Shown here: in pieces, positions 29,627 to 37,930 of the stretch
Layout of the letters: each line of letters begins with the position of its first letter
Numbering within the stretch: position 1 is the first letter of the stretch
Assembly (NCBI RefSeq): GCF_014851565.1
Contig: NZ_JACVAA010000002.1
Location: 186,001 to 250,000, forward strand
DNA from: Pseudomonas sp. PDM15
Lineage (GTDB): Bacteria > Pseudomonadota > Gammaproteobacteria > Pseudomonadales > Pseudomonadaceae
Length of the DNA stretch: 64,000 nt
Direction of reading: 5' to 3'
Program-made: the position numbers and the translations under genes
The notes under the pieces: model-generated
Database searches by the model: none
Told to the model about the DNA's origin: nothing
The model's input: only the letters and a program-made list of their open reading frames with translations

Positions 29627-29655
29627 AAAAAGGCCTGCTGTTGCAGGCCTTTTTT
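29627..29655 (+). terminator. Rho-independent terminator of the tubulin-like gene
   Basis: The stem AAAAAGGCCTGC / GCAGGCCTTTTT (12 bp, four-base loop TGTT) is followed by a T-run. It starts 20 bases after the stop codon. Because the T-run continues the symmetrical A/T ends, it can also work for the convergent O-antigen-ligase gene on the other strand. Confidence 0.88.
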
Positions 29656-29667
29656 GTTCCCAGCTAG

Positions 29668-30894
29668 TCAACCGGAAGTCGGTACACGCTCCGGTTTCTG
29701 TACCCCGAGCAATATGCCAACCGGGAACCAGAGCACCACCCAGTAAGGACTAGGGCGATGGAAGACGGCATAGATGTCGGTGACCATCGCCACGATGGCA
29801 AACACCAGCAGAGCGCCACCGAGACGCGCTAGGGGCTGCTGGCGGCATTGCCAAGCCTTCCACAACAGACTGACCAAGAATGCCGCAAAAAGACTTATGC
29901 CCACGATACCCAGCTCGAACCAGAGCTGGAGATAGAGGCTGTGGGCATGAATGACCTTATAGGCCTCAGAGAAACGATAGAAGAGCTCGGCGCCAATGCC
30001 GCTGCCCCATAGCCAGAAGTCGGGTAGATGAGCATACCAATTGGCCCAGATCTGATCGCGGTTGCTCAAACCGACACTCCGTTCGGCCTGAATCTCCGGC
30101 CAGAGCAAGAACAGAATCAGCACCAGAGAAATCGCCCCCAATGCCAGCAGTGATCTGGCCTTCAGATTGGGAGTAAATACCAATAGAACGAATAGACCGG
30201 CAGCCAGCGAGAACCATGCCCCACGAGAAAAGGTAAACAATACATATAGCAACAGCCCCAACATTCCAACACCCATGAGGACCGCCTGCCAGTAGCTGAC
30301 CGGACGACTGACAAATAACCAGCAGAGAGTGATAGCAAAAACCGAATAGTACAGGCCGGCTACGATTGGATGATCAAGATCGGCAAATTCGCGCCACCCC
30401 AGTTCATACAGGCGAAACAGGCGCACTTCCGGATAACTCAAGGGGTGATCCAGAACACCATATTGGTAGTACAAGGTTGCCCAAGCAAAAAAAGCAACGA
30501 CGGTCACAGCAGCCAAGATGGCGCGCCTTAGCAATGCCTCTTTTTCCACCAGCATGGATAGCGCAGAGATGTACAAAAATAGCAAAAATACGACCTTGGC
30601 CCACTGCCCAAGACCACTCTGCGAGCCGGGATTAAGTCCAGCCTGCAGCAACACCCAGCTGAATAAGACCAGTAGAATGATGGCCGACGGCTGCCACCAC
30701 AGACGCATAGTCGCCGGCTTGCTGAGCAGCATAATCAATGAGGGGAGGAAAAGAGAAAAGTACAGCTGCGTAGCATAGCGACTACTGTCGTAATTAAACG
30801 CCAAGCCTGCTAGCTGGACAAAGACCCCTGTCGCTATAAGCCATAAAGCAATAGTTCTCCAGGATCCTTTCTTGCGAGCACCAATAACGTCCAA
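29668..30894 (-). CDS. O-antigen ligase / polymerase-like membrane protein (WaaL/Wzy family)
   Basis: A 408-residue protein with about 11-12 hydrophobic helices and the Wzy_C signature region: a large periplasmic loop (WPEIQAERSVGLSNRDQIW) and, after it, IHAHSLYLQLWFELGIVG, the His motif typical of WaaL ligases and related polymerases. It either joins O-antigen to lipid A-core or polymerises repeat units; sequence alone does not decide, and a wzy-like gene is otherwise missing from the locus. The start is a TTG at 30894, supported by GAGGGAG seven bases upstream. It is the last gene of the minus-strand polysaccharide locus, separated from the preceding gene by a terminator. Confidence 0.8.
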   Translation of the reverse strand: MDVIGARKKGSWRTIALWLIATGVFVQLAGLAFNYDSSRYATQLYFSLFLPSLIMLLSKPATMRLWWQPSAIILLVLFSWVLLQAGLNPGSQSGLGQWAKVVFLLFLYISALSMLVEKEALLRRAILAAVTVVAFFAWATLYYQYGVLDHPLSYPEVRLFRLYELGWREFADLDHPIVAGLYYSVFAITLCWLFVSRPVSYWQAVLMGVGMLGLLLYVLFTFSRGAWFSLAAGLFVLLVFTPNLKARSLLALGAISLVLILFLLWPEIQAERSVGLSNRDQIWANWYAHLPDFWLWGSGIGAELFYRFSEAYKVIHAHSLYLQLWFELGIVGISLFAAFLVSLLWKAWQCRQQPLARLGGALLVFAIVAMVTDIYAVFHRPSPYWVVLWFPVGILLGVQKPERVPTSG

Positions 30895-30950
30895 CTCCAG
30901 TCTCCCTCAACAGCAGAAATACTACGGCTTATGCTTTATAGCCTGCCCAT

Positions 30951-30979
30951 AAAAAAGCCCGATGCCTTAAGCATAGGGC
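30951..30979 (-). terminator. Rho-independent terminator after the initiating transferase gene
   Basis: Read on the minus strand: GCCCTATGC, loop TTAAG, GCATCGGGC (one mismatch), then TTTTTT. It lies 28 bases beyond the stop of the glycosyl-1-phosphate transferase gene and ahead of the ligase-like gene. Confidence 0.7.
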
Positions 30980-31007
30980 CTTCAACCCGCGATTAAATGG
31001 TGATCAC

Positions 31008-32393
31008 TCAATAGGCATTGCGACCAGCAAAGCCCTTATAAAGGGTTTCGAATATGATTCGAAGGTCCAGACCAAGTGACCAATTATCTATATACCAAAG
31101 GTCGTGCTCGACTCTCTTCTGCATCTTATCAAGGGTATCGGTCTCACCACGAAACCCATTCACCTGTGCCCAGCCTGTAATTCCCGGCTTGACCTTGTGC
31201 CTCTGCATATAAGACTCAACTAAATCCTTGTAAAATTCATTGTGCGCCAGCGCATGAGGGCGAGGTCCAACAATCGACATGCGCCCTTGCAAAACATTAT
31301 AAAACTGCGGCAATTCATCGAGACTGGTGCGCCGAAGAAAAGCACCAAGCTTGGTAATTCGTACGTCGCCCTTAACTGCTTGGGTCACCTGTTCCATGGA
31401 CTCTTGGTGCACGACCATGGAGCGAAATTTATAAACCTTGAATTTCTGGCCATTGATGCCCGTACGATATTGTTTGAACAGTACTGGTCCAGGAGATGAA
31501 AACTTAATCGCCAACCCAATAGCGACGCAGACAGGCAGGACCAGAAGAGCTATTAGCGTGCCAAGCAAAAGATCTTCTATTCTCTTCACAATTCGGGCGG
31601 AGCCATCCATCGGACTACAACTCAAGTCCAAGGAGTAAAGGCCGGCAATATTACTAACCCGGTGGTTGAGCAAGGGTATATCCCCCCACTCAGGAATGAA
31701 TCTGACTTCAATCATATGATGCCGCAAAGCATAAAGTACCGCCTTGATCGTGGCGCCTTCCGTCAGCGGCAAACACAACCAAACCTCATGCGGGCGCTTC
31801 TGTTCTATGGTATCTACCAACAGATCCAACCACTCGCTATCTGGTGCGAAAGGCAGAACGCGGGCAACGAAATAGCCATGTTCCTGCAGAGCCTGGCGCT
31901 GATTCAGCTGATGAGCTGCACGCCCTCCTGCATCAACCAAAACCACCGTTTTCAGATTATGTCCGCTCGAGCGTAGTCCCTTTAAGAGCCGGTGCAGGGC
32001 AAAACGCGCCAAAGTACAACCAAGCCCTCCCAGCGCTAGCACCATGAAAAACCATTGCCGAGAGTAAACTTGAGACTCCTTCAGCACCGATGCCAAGGTG
32101 AAGGCAATCCCAATGGCTGCCAACCATCCGCCATACAAGCTGCCCATCTGACGGGCAAAAGACTTGCCTCGCCAAGAGCGATACATGCCGCACAACCACA
32201 GACTGAGCATCACCACGAGGGCAAATAGGAATGTCGTCAGCGTATAGCGCCCGTCCATGGCCAAACTGTCGAAACGCCATAGATGGGACAGATAACCCGC
32301 AGCCACAACGACCAGAAAATCCACCATGGCCGCTAACGTAGCGATCGGATAGCGTTCAGCGAAAGTGGGCTGATAGCGGGGATATAAGGGCAT
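31008..32393 (-). CDS. Undecaprenyl-phosphate sugar phosphotransferase (WcaJ/WbaP/PslA type)
   Basis: A 461-residue polyisoprenyl-phosphate hexose-1-phosphate transferase that starts a polysaccharide repeat unit on the lipid carrier. The N-terminal half has four membrane helices and a CoA-binding-like (Rossmann) domain (about 145-250); a hairpin helix near 275-300 leads to the catalytic domain with SSPGPVLFKQYRTGINGQKFKVYKFRSM, RRTSLDELPQFYNVL and VKPGITGWAQVNGFRGET. These are the bacterial sugar transferase motifs. Glucose-1-phosphate or galactose-1-phosphate is the usual donor moiety. The window also contains a WbpL-type initiating transferase, so the locus seems to encode two routes. Confidence 0.9.
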   Translation of the reverse strand: MPLYPRYQPTFAERYPIATLAAMVDFLVVVAAGYLSHLWRFDSLAMDGRYTLTTFLFALVVMLSLWLCGMYRSWRGKSFARQMGSLYGGWLAAIGIAFTLASVLKESQVYSRQWFFMVLALGGLGCTLARFALHRLLKGLRSSGHNLKTVVLVDAGGRAAHQLNQRQALQEHGYFVARVLPFAPDSEWLDLLVDTIEQKRPHEVWLCLPLTEGATIKAVLYALRHHMIEVRFIPEWGDIPLLNHRVSNIAGLYSLDLSCSPMDGSARIVKRIEDLLLGTLIALLVLPVCVAIGLAIKFSSPGPVLFKQYRTGINGQKFKVYKFRSMVVHQESMEQVTQAVKGDVRITKLGAFLRRTSLDELPQFYNVLQGRMSIVGPRPHALAHNEFYKDLVESYMQRHKVKPGITGWAQVNGFRGETDTLDKMQKRVEHDLWYIDNWSLGLDLRIIFETLYKGFAGRNAY

Positions 32394-32497
32394 AAAGTAA
32401 ATACTGCTCCCAGCAGCAAATCATCAAAAGTGGGCAATCCTAGCAGATAGTGCGGGCCGTCCGCTCAGCGCTTGCAGTCCGCAAGGGACGTCGCGAG

Positions 32498-33619
32498 TCA
32501 GAAATGCCCCCCCACTTTCGAGTGCCAATCGCTCAGCAGTGCATCGTACTCGGTAAGAATCTGAGGCCACGTGAAGTGCCCCTCGAAACGCCCCCGACTG
32601 GCCGCACGCATCCCCGCAGTTGCAGTCTCATCAGCCAACAGGCGATCAAACAGCAGGCCACACTCCACTTCATTCGCAAAATAAGCAGCCCCATCACCTG
32701 CAACCCAGCGATTGAATTGGTTGTCGTGAGCAATCACAGCACAACCTGCACCTAAAGCCTCAACCAGCGACGGATTGGTACCTCCTACCCGGTGCCCATG
32801 CAAGTAAAAACGGCTGTACAAACGTAAGGCGTTTACGACGCGGGCATCGTAGATGGCACCAGGGAAGACAACCTCGTGGCCAGCAGCCTGCATCACCTGT
32901 CGATGATATTCATTTCGATCAGGCTGGAAATGGCCGAGCACCACCAACTTATGAAAGCGAGGCTTCTGGCTGAAAGCTCGCACCATCTCGATGAGCGAGT
33001 TCTCCGGCTCGGGACGGGCAATAATGACGGAGAAGTCTCCTGGCTCGAGGCCATGACTTGCCAACGCGGTTACATCAGCTTGCATGACCGCCTCTCCTCC
33101 ATAAGGGATCATCGTAATCTTCTGCTCGCTCACGCGAGTCGCCAAGTGCGCCTTAATATTCGGGTGGTCCGCAACTAGATGGTTACCCACCCAGCAACCG
33201 ATACGCTCGTTAAGCCAGAACCATGTCTTGGCGACGATACCCCACTTGTCCCGACGCCATTCAATACCATCCATATTAATGACATTGACCTGTCCCTTCA
33301 GACGCTGCAGTAAGTTGAAGATGGCGGTATTGTAACCCAATGTCAGGAAAAGTCCCTCTGCAGACAATGCATGTACTGTCGCCTTCCAATCAAAAATTAT
33401 GGTACCAAGAGCGCCATCTCTGCTAACAGGTATATGAATGCAACGAATACCCAGCCACTGGTCTTCCCAGATTGCTCCATCACCTTCCTCTTGGCAGTAT
33501 ACTGTAACGCACCACTCATTCTGAACGAGGAAGCACGCTAACTTTTCCGCGAACGTTTCAAAGCCCCCATGTCGAGCAGGTATACCGCGCGTACCTAGAA
33601 TATTAATCTTACGCTTCAT
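32498..33619 (-). CDS. DUF1972-type glycosyltransferase
   Basis: A 373-residue GT-B glycosyltransferase. It opens with the DUF1972 hallmark NILGTRGIPARHGGFETFAEKLA, has the inner TLGYNTAIFNLLQRLKG segment, and ends with GT4-like acceptor-donor motifs (GHRVGGTNPSLVEALGAGCAVIAHDN). Relatives are rhamnosyl- or other transferases in capsule and O-antigen synthesis. I start it at ATG 33619, not at the frame's upstream limit, because the true N terminus aligns with MKRKINILGTRG; this overlaps the preceding gene by 11 bases. A C7 run (32507-32513) lies in its last codons. Confidence 0.85.
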   Translation of the reverse strand: MKRKINILGTRGIPARHGGFETFAEKLACFLVQNEWCVTVYCQEEGDGAIWEDQWLGIRCIHIPVSRDGALGTIIFDWKATVHALSAEGLFLTLGYNTAIFNLLQRLKGQVNVINMDGIEWRRDKWGIVAKTWFWLNERIGCWVGNHLVADHPNIKAHLATRVSEQKITMIPYGGEAVMQADVTALASHGLEPGDFSVIIARPEPENSLIEMVRAFSQKPRFHKLVVLGHFQPDRNEYHRQVMQAAGHEVVFPGAIYDARVVNALRLYSRFYLHGHRVGGTNPSLVEALGAGCAVIAHDNQFNRWVAGDGAAYFANEVECGLLFDRLLADETATAGMRAASRGRFEGHFTWPQILTEYDALLSDWHSKVGGHF

Positions 33620-34886
33620 TATTAGAGAACCATCTCTCAAGAAAAATAGTAAGAGAGCTAAAAACAAAAAAAACGAAAACAGCCGGAAGCACAGCAAGCA
33701 TTGCAAAAAAACCAACCATCCTGCGCCCAAGACTCATTGCAGGTTGCGCAACTTGCTGAAGTAGAGAGTCTGTAAATTTTCTCCAATAAAAGCCACCGGC
33801 GAGCTCCGCCATAGACTTGCGCATTGCCGCCAATGTGCCTTGATCCTTACTAAGACGGTAAATGCCCTCAGCCAAAGAGGATTGATCAGCAATCACTCCA
33901 CCACCAGAAGCCCGAAGTCGCTCACCCCACTCGTCATCGTAATTCTGAATTATCGGTAAACTCAGCGTCAGGCAATCAAAATTACGAGTCCTTGAAGCAT
34001 AATCATTCTCGTACCCTCCCCCCCCCCACACCAGCGACAAATCAAAACCAGACCAATACTGGAAACGTCTAGAAAAATCCACCCAAGGGAGAAATATGAT
34101 GTTGTCCCTAGCTGCAGGCGCAACATATTCAAGGAGCTCTTCTCTATAGGCTTTATCAACCCCAAAAAATATAAGCTTTATCTGAGAGTTACGACAAATT
34201 GCTTCTGAGGCAGCTCGCAAAGGGAGTTCAAGATCAAACCAGCCATAGGTTCCTCCGAGCCAACCAACCAAGAAATCATCATCACCTAATTTAACTCCTC
34301 CCAACTCAGACATAAGCCTCCGCCCATCAGCCCTTGAGCAGTTACGAGACTCTTCGCATCCAAATGGGATAACCGAAACACGGGAAAAATCTCGGGTCAA
34401 CTGGAAAGGAAACATCATCCCTCGGTGCAAATCCAGCTGTCGCTTATTGGCCACAATAATGAAATCAAAGAGCAGCCCAGCAGAAAAACATCTAACTGCA
34501 TTGAAATATGTCTTCACTAATAATTTCAGCTTAAGCGAGAGTCCGGAACTCCCTGCCATTGCATCAAGCTCAATCCAGTGCGGCACATAGCTATCAAGCA
34601 CAATTTTTCGCCCACAAAGAGCTGATATGAATGCAAAAGCCAAAACAACAGGGCCACCACCATGAAGAACAATTACATCAGCGTTCAAAAATGCTCTCAG
34701 CAAACGAAAGACTCTTGAAACAGCAACAAACTGAACCGCATCAGAGATACTATCACCACCAGCTTTCCCGCAGATGACCACCTCGTGCCCTGATGAAATC
34801 AGTTGATCAGCAACAGCAACATAGCGCATTTCTGGCCCGCGCAGAGTACCATTATAATGCCCCTTATAAAGCAACAAGAACCTCAT
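33609..34886 (-). CDS. GT4-like glycosyltransferase containing a G10 homopolymer
   Basis: A 425-residue GT-B-type transferase. The N-terminal LLLYKGHYNGTLRGPEMRYVAVADQLISSGHEVVICGK is a sugar-transferase Rossmann half, and the C-terminal half contains VGWLGGTYGWFDLELPLRAASEAI and the later GERLRASGGGVIADQSS donor-site region. The last 35 residues are strongly hydrophobic and probably a membrane anchor. The codons for the Gly stretch in VWGGGGYE (about residues 286-290) include ten consecutive Gs, a slippage-prone tract; in this sequence the gene is in frame. Codon use and composition are AT-rich, unlike the flanking core genome. The donor and acceptor sugars are unknown. Confidence 0.8.
   Translation of the reverse strand: MRFLLLYKGHYNGTLRGPEMRYVAVADQLISSGHEVVICGKAGGDSISDAVQFVAVSRVFRLLRAFLNADVIVLHGGGPVVLAFAFISALCGRKIVLDSYVPHWIELDAMAGSSGLSLKLKLLVKTYFNAVRCFSAGLLFDFIIVANKRQLDLHRGMMFPFQLTRDFSRVSVIPFGCEESRNCSRADGRRLMSELGGVKLGDDDFLVGWLGGTYGWFDLELPLRAASEAICRNSQIKLIFFGVDKAYREELLEYVAPAARDNIIFLPWVDFSRRFQYWSGFDLSLVWGGGGYENDYASRTRNFDCLTLSLPIIQNYDDEWGERLRASGGGVIADQSSLAEGIYRLSKDQGTLAAMRKSMAELAGGFYWRKFTDSLLQQVAQPAMSLGRRMVGFFAMLAVLPAVFVFFVFSSLTIFLERWFSNNEA
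34018..34027. repeat. C10/G10 homopolymer inside a glycosyltransferase gene
   Basis: Ten consecutive Cs on the plus strand, i.e. ten Gs in the coding strand, directly followed by A and GGG. Gain or loss of one base would shift the frame of the glycosyltransferase after about residue 288 of 425. Similar tracts cause phase variation in other bacteria; here it is an observation with no expression data. Confidence 0.85.
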
Positions 34887-34905
34887 CTCCCCTCCCGCAA
34901 ATAAT

Positions 34906-35832
34906 TCAATCTAAATCTCTACGCCCTGAAAAATAATCAATTGTCTCTTTCGCAAACAGAGAGGCACAACGACGGGACTCTTCCTCTATATCCAACAACC
35001 GTTTCTTGAGCAAATGAACTGTATCCCTTGCCTCTGGCAGATCATTAATTCCATATGCAATACCATATCTATCCTCAGCCCGCGGGTGCCATCTCAATTT
35101 ATCGACACCTTGATCGGGAATAACAATTGAATCGGTACCGCATATGGCCGCAAATACTGAGAAGGCGGTATAGGAGTCGTAAGAAATAAAAGTCCGAACT
35201 CGCTTGAACACCTCAGCAATTTCTGCATGAGACATTCCATCTATTTTTATTCCTTCGTCTATTAGATGCAACCCGGTCTTATCCTCGCCCTTTCGAACAC
35301 AGTAAGCAACCCCCTTCCTCTCACCAGCGGGAAGTGCACAATTCTCATTGTAAATTTCAAATGGGAAATGTGTAATCATTAGCCTCAACTCCGAAATCAT
35401 CGCCCCTGGATACTGAAAGCCTCGCGCAAAATCATTGAAATCAAAATGCAACTCTCCTTGGCCGTAGTAAACAACCCCTGTATGAAATCCTGGCCGATGC
35501 AAAAACCATCTGACAACATTCTTTGCCTTTAGAGGGTTGCCAAAAACAATTTCCGGGTACACGACCACAAAGTCATCTGTAACCTTACCGCGATACACCG
35601 GTGTGTCCAGTGCAGGATTGGTCAGGTAGCGCTTAAAGCCTCTAACATAATCAGCAACCAAACCAAGAAGCTGACGCCAGAAACCCATACGGCTTATTTC
35701 AAAATTAATGAAAGACGGATATAGATAACTTTCATACCCTAAAGAATTCAACAACGAACAGAGCTTATGCAAGACAATAGCACCGCCCACATTCGCATCG
35801 TATGCAGGCGCAAAAATAAGAAACTTCTTCAT
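34906..35832 (-). CDS. Putative glycosyltransferase-like protein of the O-antigen locus
   Basis: A 308-residue protein that begins MKKFLIFAPAYDANVGGAIVLHKLCSLLNSLGYESYLYP, a Rossmann-like start seen in a group of O-antigen-locus proteins annotated as glycosyltransferases. The second half includes FKRVRTFISYDSYTAFSVFAAICGTDSIVIPDQGVDKLRWHP, which resembles a nucleotide-sugar binding region (conserved IPD.GV). No membrane helix is present. Start set at ATG 35832; a GTG six codons upstream overlaps the wzx stop. AT-rich codon use suggests transfer with its neighbours. Function is inferred from pattern and context only. Confidence 0.65.
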   Translation of the reverse strand: MKKFLIFAPAYDANVGGAIVLHKLCSLLNSLGYESYLYPSFINFEISRMGFWRQLLGLVADYVRGFKRYLTNPALDTPVYRGKVTDDFVVVYPEIVFGNPLKAKNVVRWFLHRPGFHTGVVYYGQGELHFDFNDFARGFQYPGAMISELRLMITHFPFEIYNENCALPAGERKGVAYCVRKGEDKTGLHLIDEGIKIDGMSHAEIAEVFKRVRTFISYDSYTAFSVFAAICGTDSIVIPDQGVDKLRWHPRAEDRYGIAYGINDLPEARDTVHLLKKRLLDIEEESRRCASLFAKETIDYFSGRRDLD

Positions 35833-35842
35833 ACTATTGCCG

Positions 35843-37321
35843 TCACCCACTCTTCCTATTACTCAAAACAAACGAGACCATCGATACCAGCAACACCGCA
35901 GCGCCGACAAGCATTGCTTGAATCAAAGCCTCACTCTGCCCATTCGCAATAGGCAAGAGCACCGAGATACCCCACCCACTCAAAGTAGCAGGCAAGATAA
36001 TTATCAATATATCCTTCCATATCCAACGCAAATGAAAGCCTGGCAACCATTTCCAATGAACATATGCACCCCAGGTTATCAAGTATATAAAATTCAAGGC
36101 AACCCAAACCCTACCAGCCCCAAGCGCACCAAACTCTTTAGAAAAAACAACCACCATTGGAACCAAGAATACAAGCATGAAAACATTCCCCCACAGATGC
36201 AATTTCAAATCACCCCGCGCATACTGCAGATAATATGGAAAAGCAGCAAAAGCCAAAAATAAATTCCCCAAAGAGTATAACTCCAAAATGGAGGACGCCT
36301 CTCTTGCCACTGCAGCATCTCCCGTCCAAGCGTAAACAATCAAATGCGAAAAAAAATACAAATAAACAGTTAAAGATCCTGCCAGCGCACTAACTAGGCG
36401 AGTAGCTCCACGGTAGAGGTACCCTAATTTTTCGTCATTACCCTCTGCATGCAAAAAGGCAAGTCTAGGCATAAGCGCCCCTCCCACAGGCGCACTAATC
36501 ATAGTTACAACCCCCGCCATTAGCACAGCCAAGGAAAAGTAACCATACTCTATTAATGGAAGAATTCCCGACAGGACTAATTTATCTAGGTGAGTCAGAC
36601 AAATAGAAATCGATGAGGTAAAAGCAATCACAACAGAGAATTTTAAGACAGGTGCAATATCCCGAATTGACCACCACCCGTGAGATACACTTTCTTTAGA
36701 AACAAAAGAACGAGCCTTCCAATAAAGAAATATTAACTCAACAAGAGAAACCAGAAGCTGGTGTAAAAAGAAAATCTTCGGTGTGAATCCAAACAGCCAC
36801 ATACTAACGAAAACCAGAATCGAACGACAGGTTGCAGCCACCACACCAAACGAACTCAGCCAAACCAATTGTTCTGCACCGTTAATTACTCCGCGATACA
36901 GCCCTCCCATCCACCGCAGCATAGTAGTTACGACCATTACTTGCACAGCAAGCAGCACTTCCGAGCGCGATAAATCACCAACATTCAGCCATTGGTAGGC
37001 AATATCATCTGAAAGTAGCCATAATCCACCACCACCACAAAAGCCACCGACCAGGAACATCATCTGTAAAGTGTGAAATAATCCCTGAAACTGCTGATCT
37101 GATAAAGCGCCACTGCGATAGCGGGACGTCTCCCTGCTAATTGTTGGCACAAGCCCTAAGTCCAGCAGAGCGGACCATGCCAATAGCATAGTAAAAAAGC
37201 CTATCAAGCCATAAGCTTCTGCACCTAGTGACTTCATATATAATGGCAACATAAGCACACTTACTGCCATTGAATATATCTGAGCGACGTAACCTGCTAT
37301 TACATTTCTTTTTAAGGACAC
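35843..37321 (-). CDS. wzx: O-antigen flippase Wzx (PST/MATE fold)
   Basis: A polytopic protein of about 492 residues with 12-14 hydrophobic helices. The beginning, VIAGYVAQIYSMAVSVLMLPLYMKSLGAEAYGLIGFF, and the conserved GLVPTISRETSRYR motif are typical of polysaccharide repeat-unit flippases. It would move lipid-linked oligosaccharide across the inner membrane in the Wzx/Wzy pathway. The start is uncertain: GTG 37321 (SLKRN follows) or TTG 37345; I use the GTG. The sequence is AT-rich, as usual for wzx genes, and unlike the flanks. Confidence 0.88.
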   Translation of the reverse strand: MSLKRNVIAGYVAQIYSMAVSVLMLPLYMKSLGAEAYGLIGFFTMLLAWSALLDLGLVPTISRETSRYRSGALSDQQFQGLFHTLQMMFLVGGFCGGGGLWLLSDDIAYQWLNVGDLSRSEVLLAVQVMVVTTMLRWMGGLYRGVINGAEQLVWLSSFGVVAATCRSILVFVSMWLFGFTPKIFFLHQLLVSLVELIFLYWKARSFVSKESVSHGWWSIRDIAPVLKFSVVIAFTSSISICLTHLDKLVLSGILPLIEYGYFSLAVLMAGVVTMISAPVGGALMPRLAFLHAEGNDEKLGYLYRGATRLVSALAGSLTVYLYFFSHLIVYAWTGDAAVAREASSILELYSLGNLFLAFAAFPYYLQYARGDLKLHLWGNVFMLVFLVPMVVVFSKEFGALGAGRVWVALNFIYLITWGAYVHWKWLPGFHLRWIWKDILIIILPATLSGWGISVLLPIANGQSEALIQAMLVGAAVLLVSMVSFVLSNRKSG

Positions 37322-37358
37322 GTTAAACGCCCACGCAAATCCCAATCAATCAAAAATA

Positions 37359-37928
37359 TCACTCTGCACTCTGCACTCTGAGCAACTGCTCCAACTGAAC
37401 AAAATTCTTCTTGCGCTCCTTTATAAATCTTGCAGGCGTCCCGGAATAAACCCCATAGTCCTGACAACTTTTTGTCACCAAACTGAGCGCACCAACAACA
37501 ACACCTTGCCCTAAAATAACACCCGGAAGAATAACGCTCCCGGCCCCAATAATTGCATGCCTGCCAATGGTAACGTCCGCATGCTGGACATTAGTAAATT
37601 CCTCTGGCACCGTCGGATTCGTCATGCTTTGACCGCTATAGTCATCATTACTGCTATAAACAGAAACACGCGAAGAAATTCCGCAAAAGTCTTCTAAGAC
37701 AATCTTACCCGCACCAATTAGAGAGCTATAAACACCCAAATGAATATAGTTCCCAATTTCAATCCCCCCCTCTCCCGCAGATAGGACGCAGAAATCGTCC
37801 ACACGCACATTATCCCCAATTGAAATTCTTGCGCATCCATATAACGATGCCCGATCAGAGACAAGTACATTTAGCCCAAGCTTCGCGAAGCCCAGATCCA
37901 TTAGATCATCTCTCGATAAAAAGCCCAT
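37359..37928 (-). CDS. Hexapeptide-repeat acyltransferase
   Basis: A 189-residue left-handed beta-helix acyltransferase with hexapeptide repeats (ISIGDNVRVDDFCVL, IEIGNYIHLGVYSSLIGAG, VTIGRHAIIGAGSVILPGVILGQG) and the terminal YSGTPARFI typical of sugar O- or N-acetyltransferases. It lies 2 bases from a VioA-like aminotransferase gene, so it probably acylates the resulting 4-amino sugar, giving for example a Qui4NAc-type residue. Catalytic His is likely in the SSNDDYSG...VQHADVTIG region. A run of seven Gs (37764-37770) lies within the coding region. Confidence 0.85.
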   Translation of the reverse strand: MGFLSRDDLMDLGFAKLGLNVLVSDRASLYGCARISIGDNVRVDDFCVLSAGEGGIEIGNYIHLGVYSSLIGAGKIVLEDFCGISSRVSVYSSNDDYSGQSMTNPTVPEEFTNVQHADVTIGRHAIIGAGSVILPGVILGQGVVVGALSLVTKSCQDYGVYSGTPARFIKERKKNFVQLEQLLRVQSAE

Positions 37929-37930
37929 AA

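Noticed and set aside
32394..32497. A small gene between the WcaJ-type and DUF1972-type genes
   Set aside because: Only 104 bases, no start with RBS and no meaningful reading frame.
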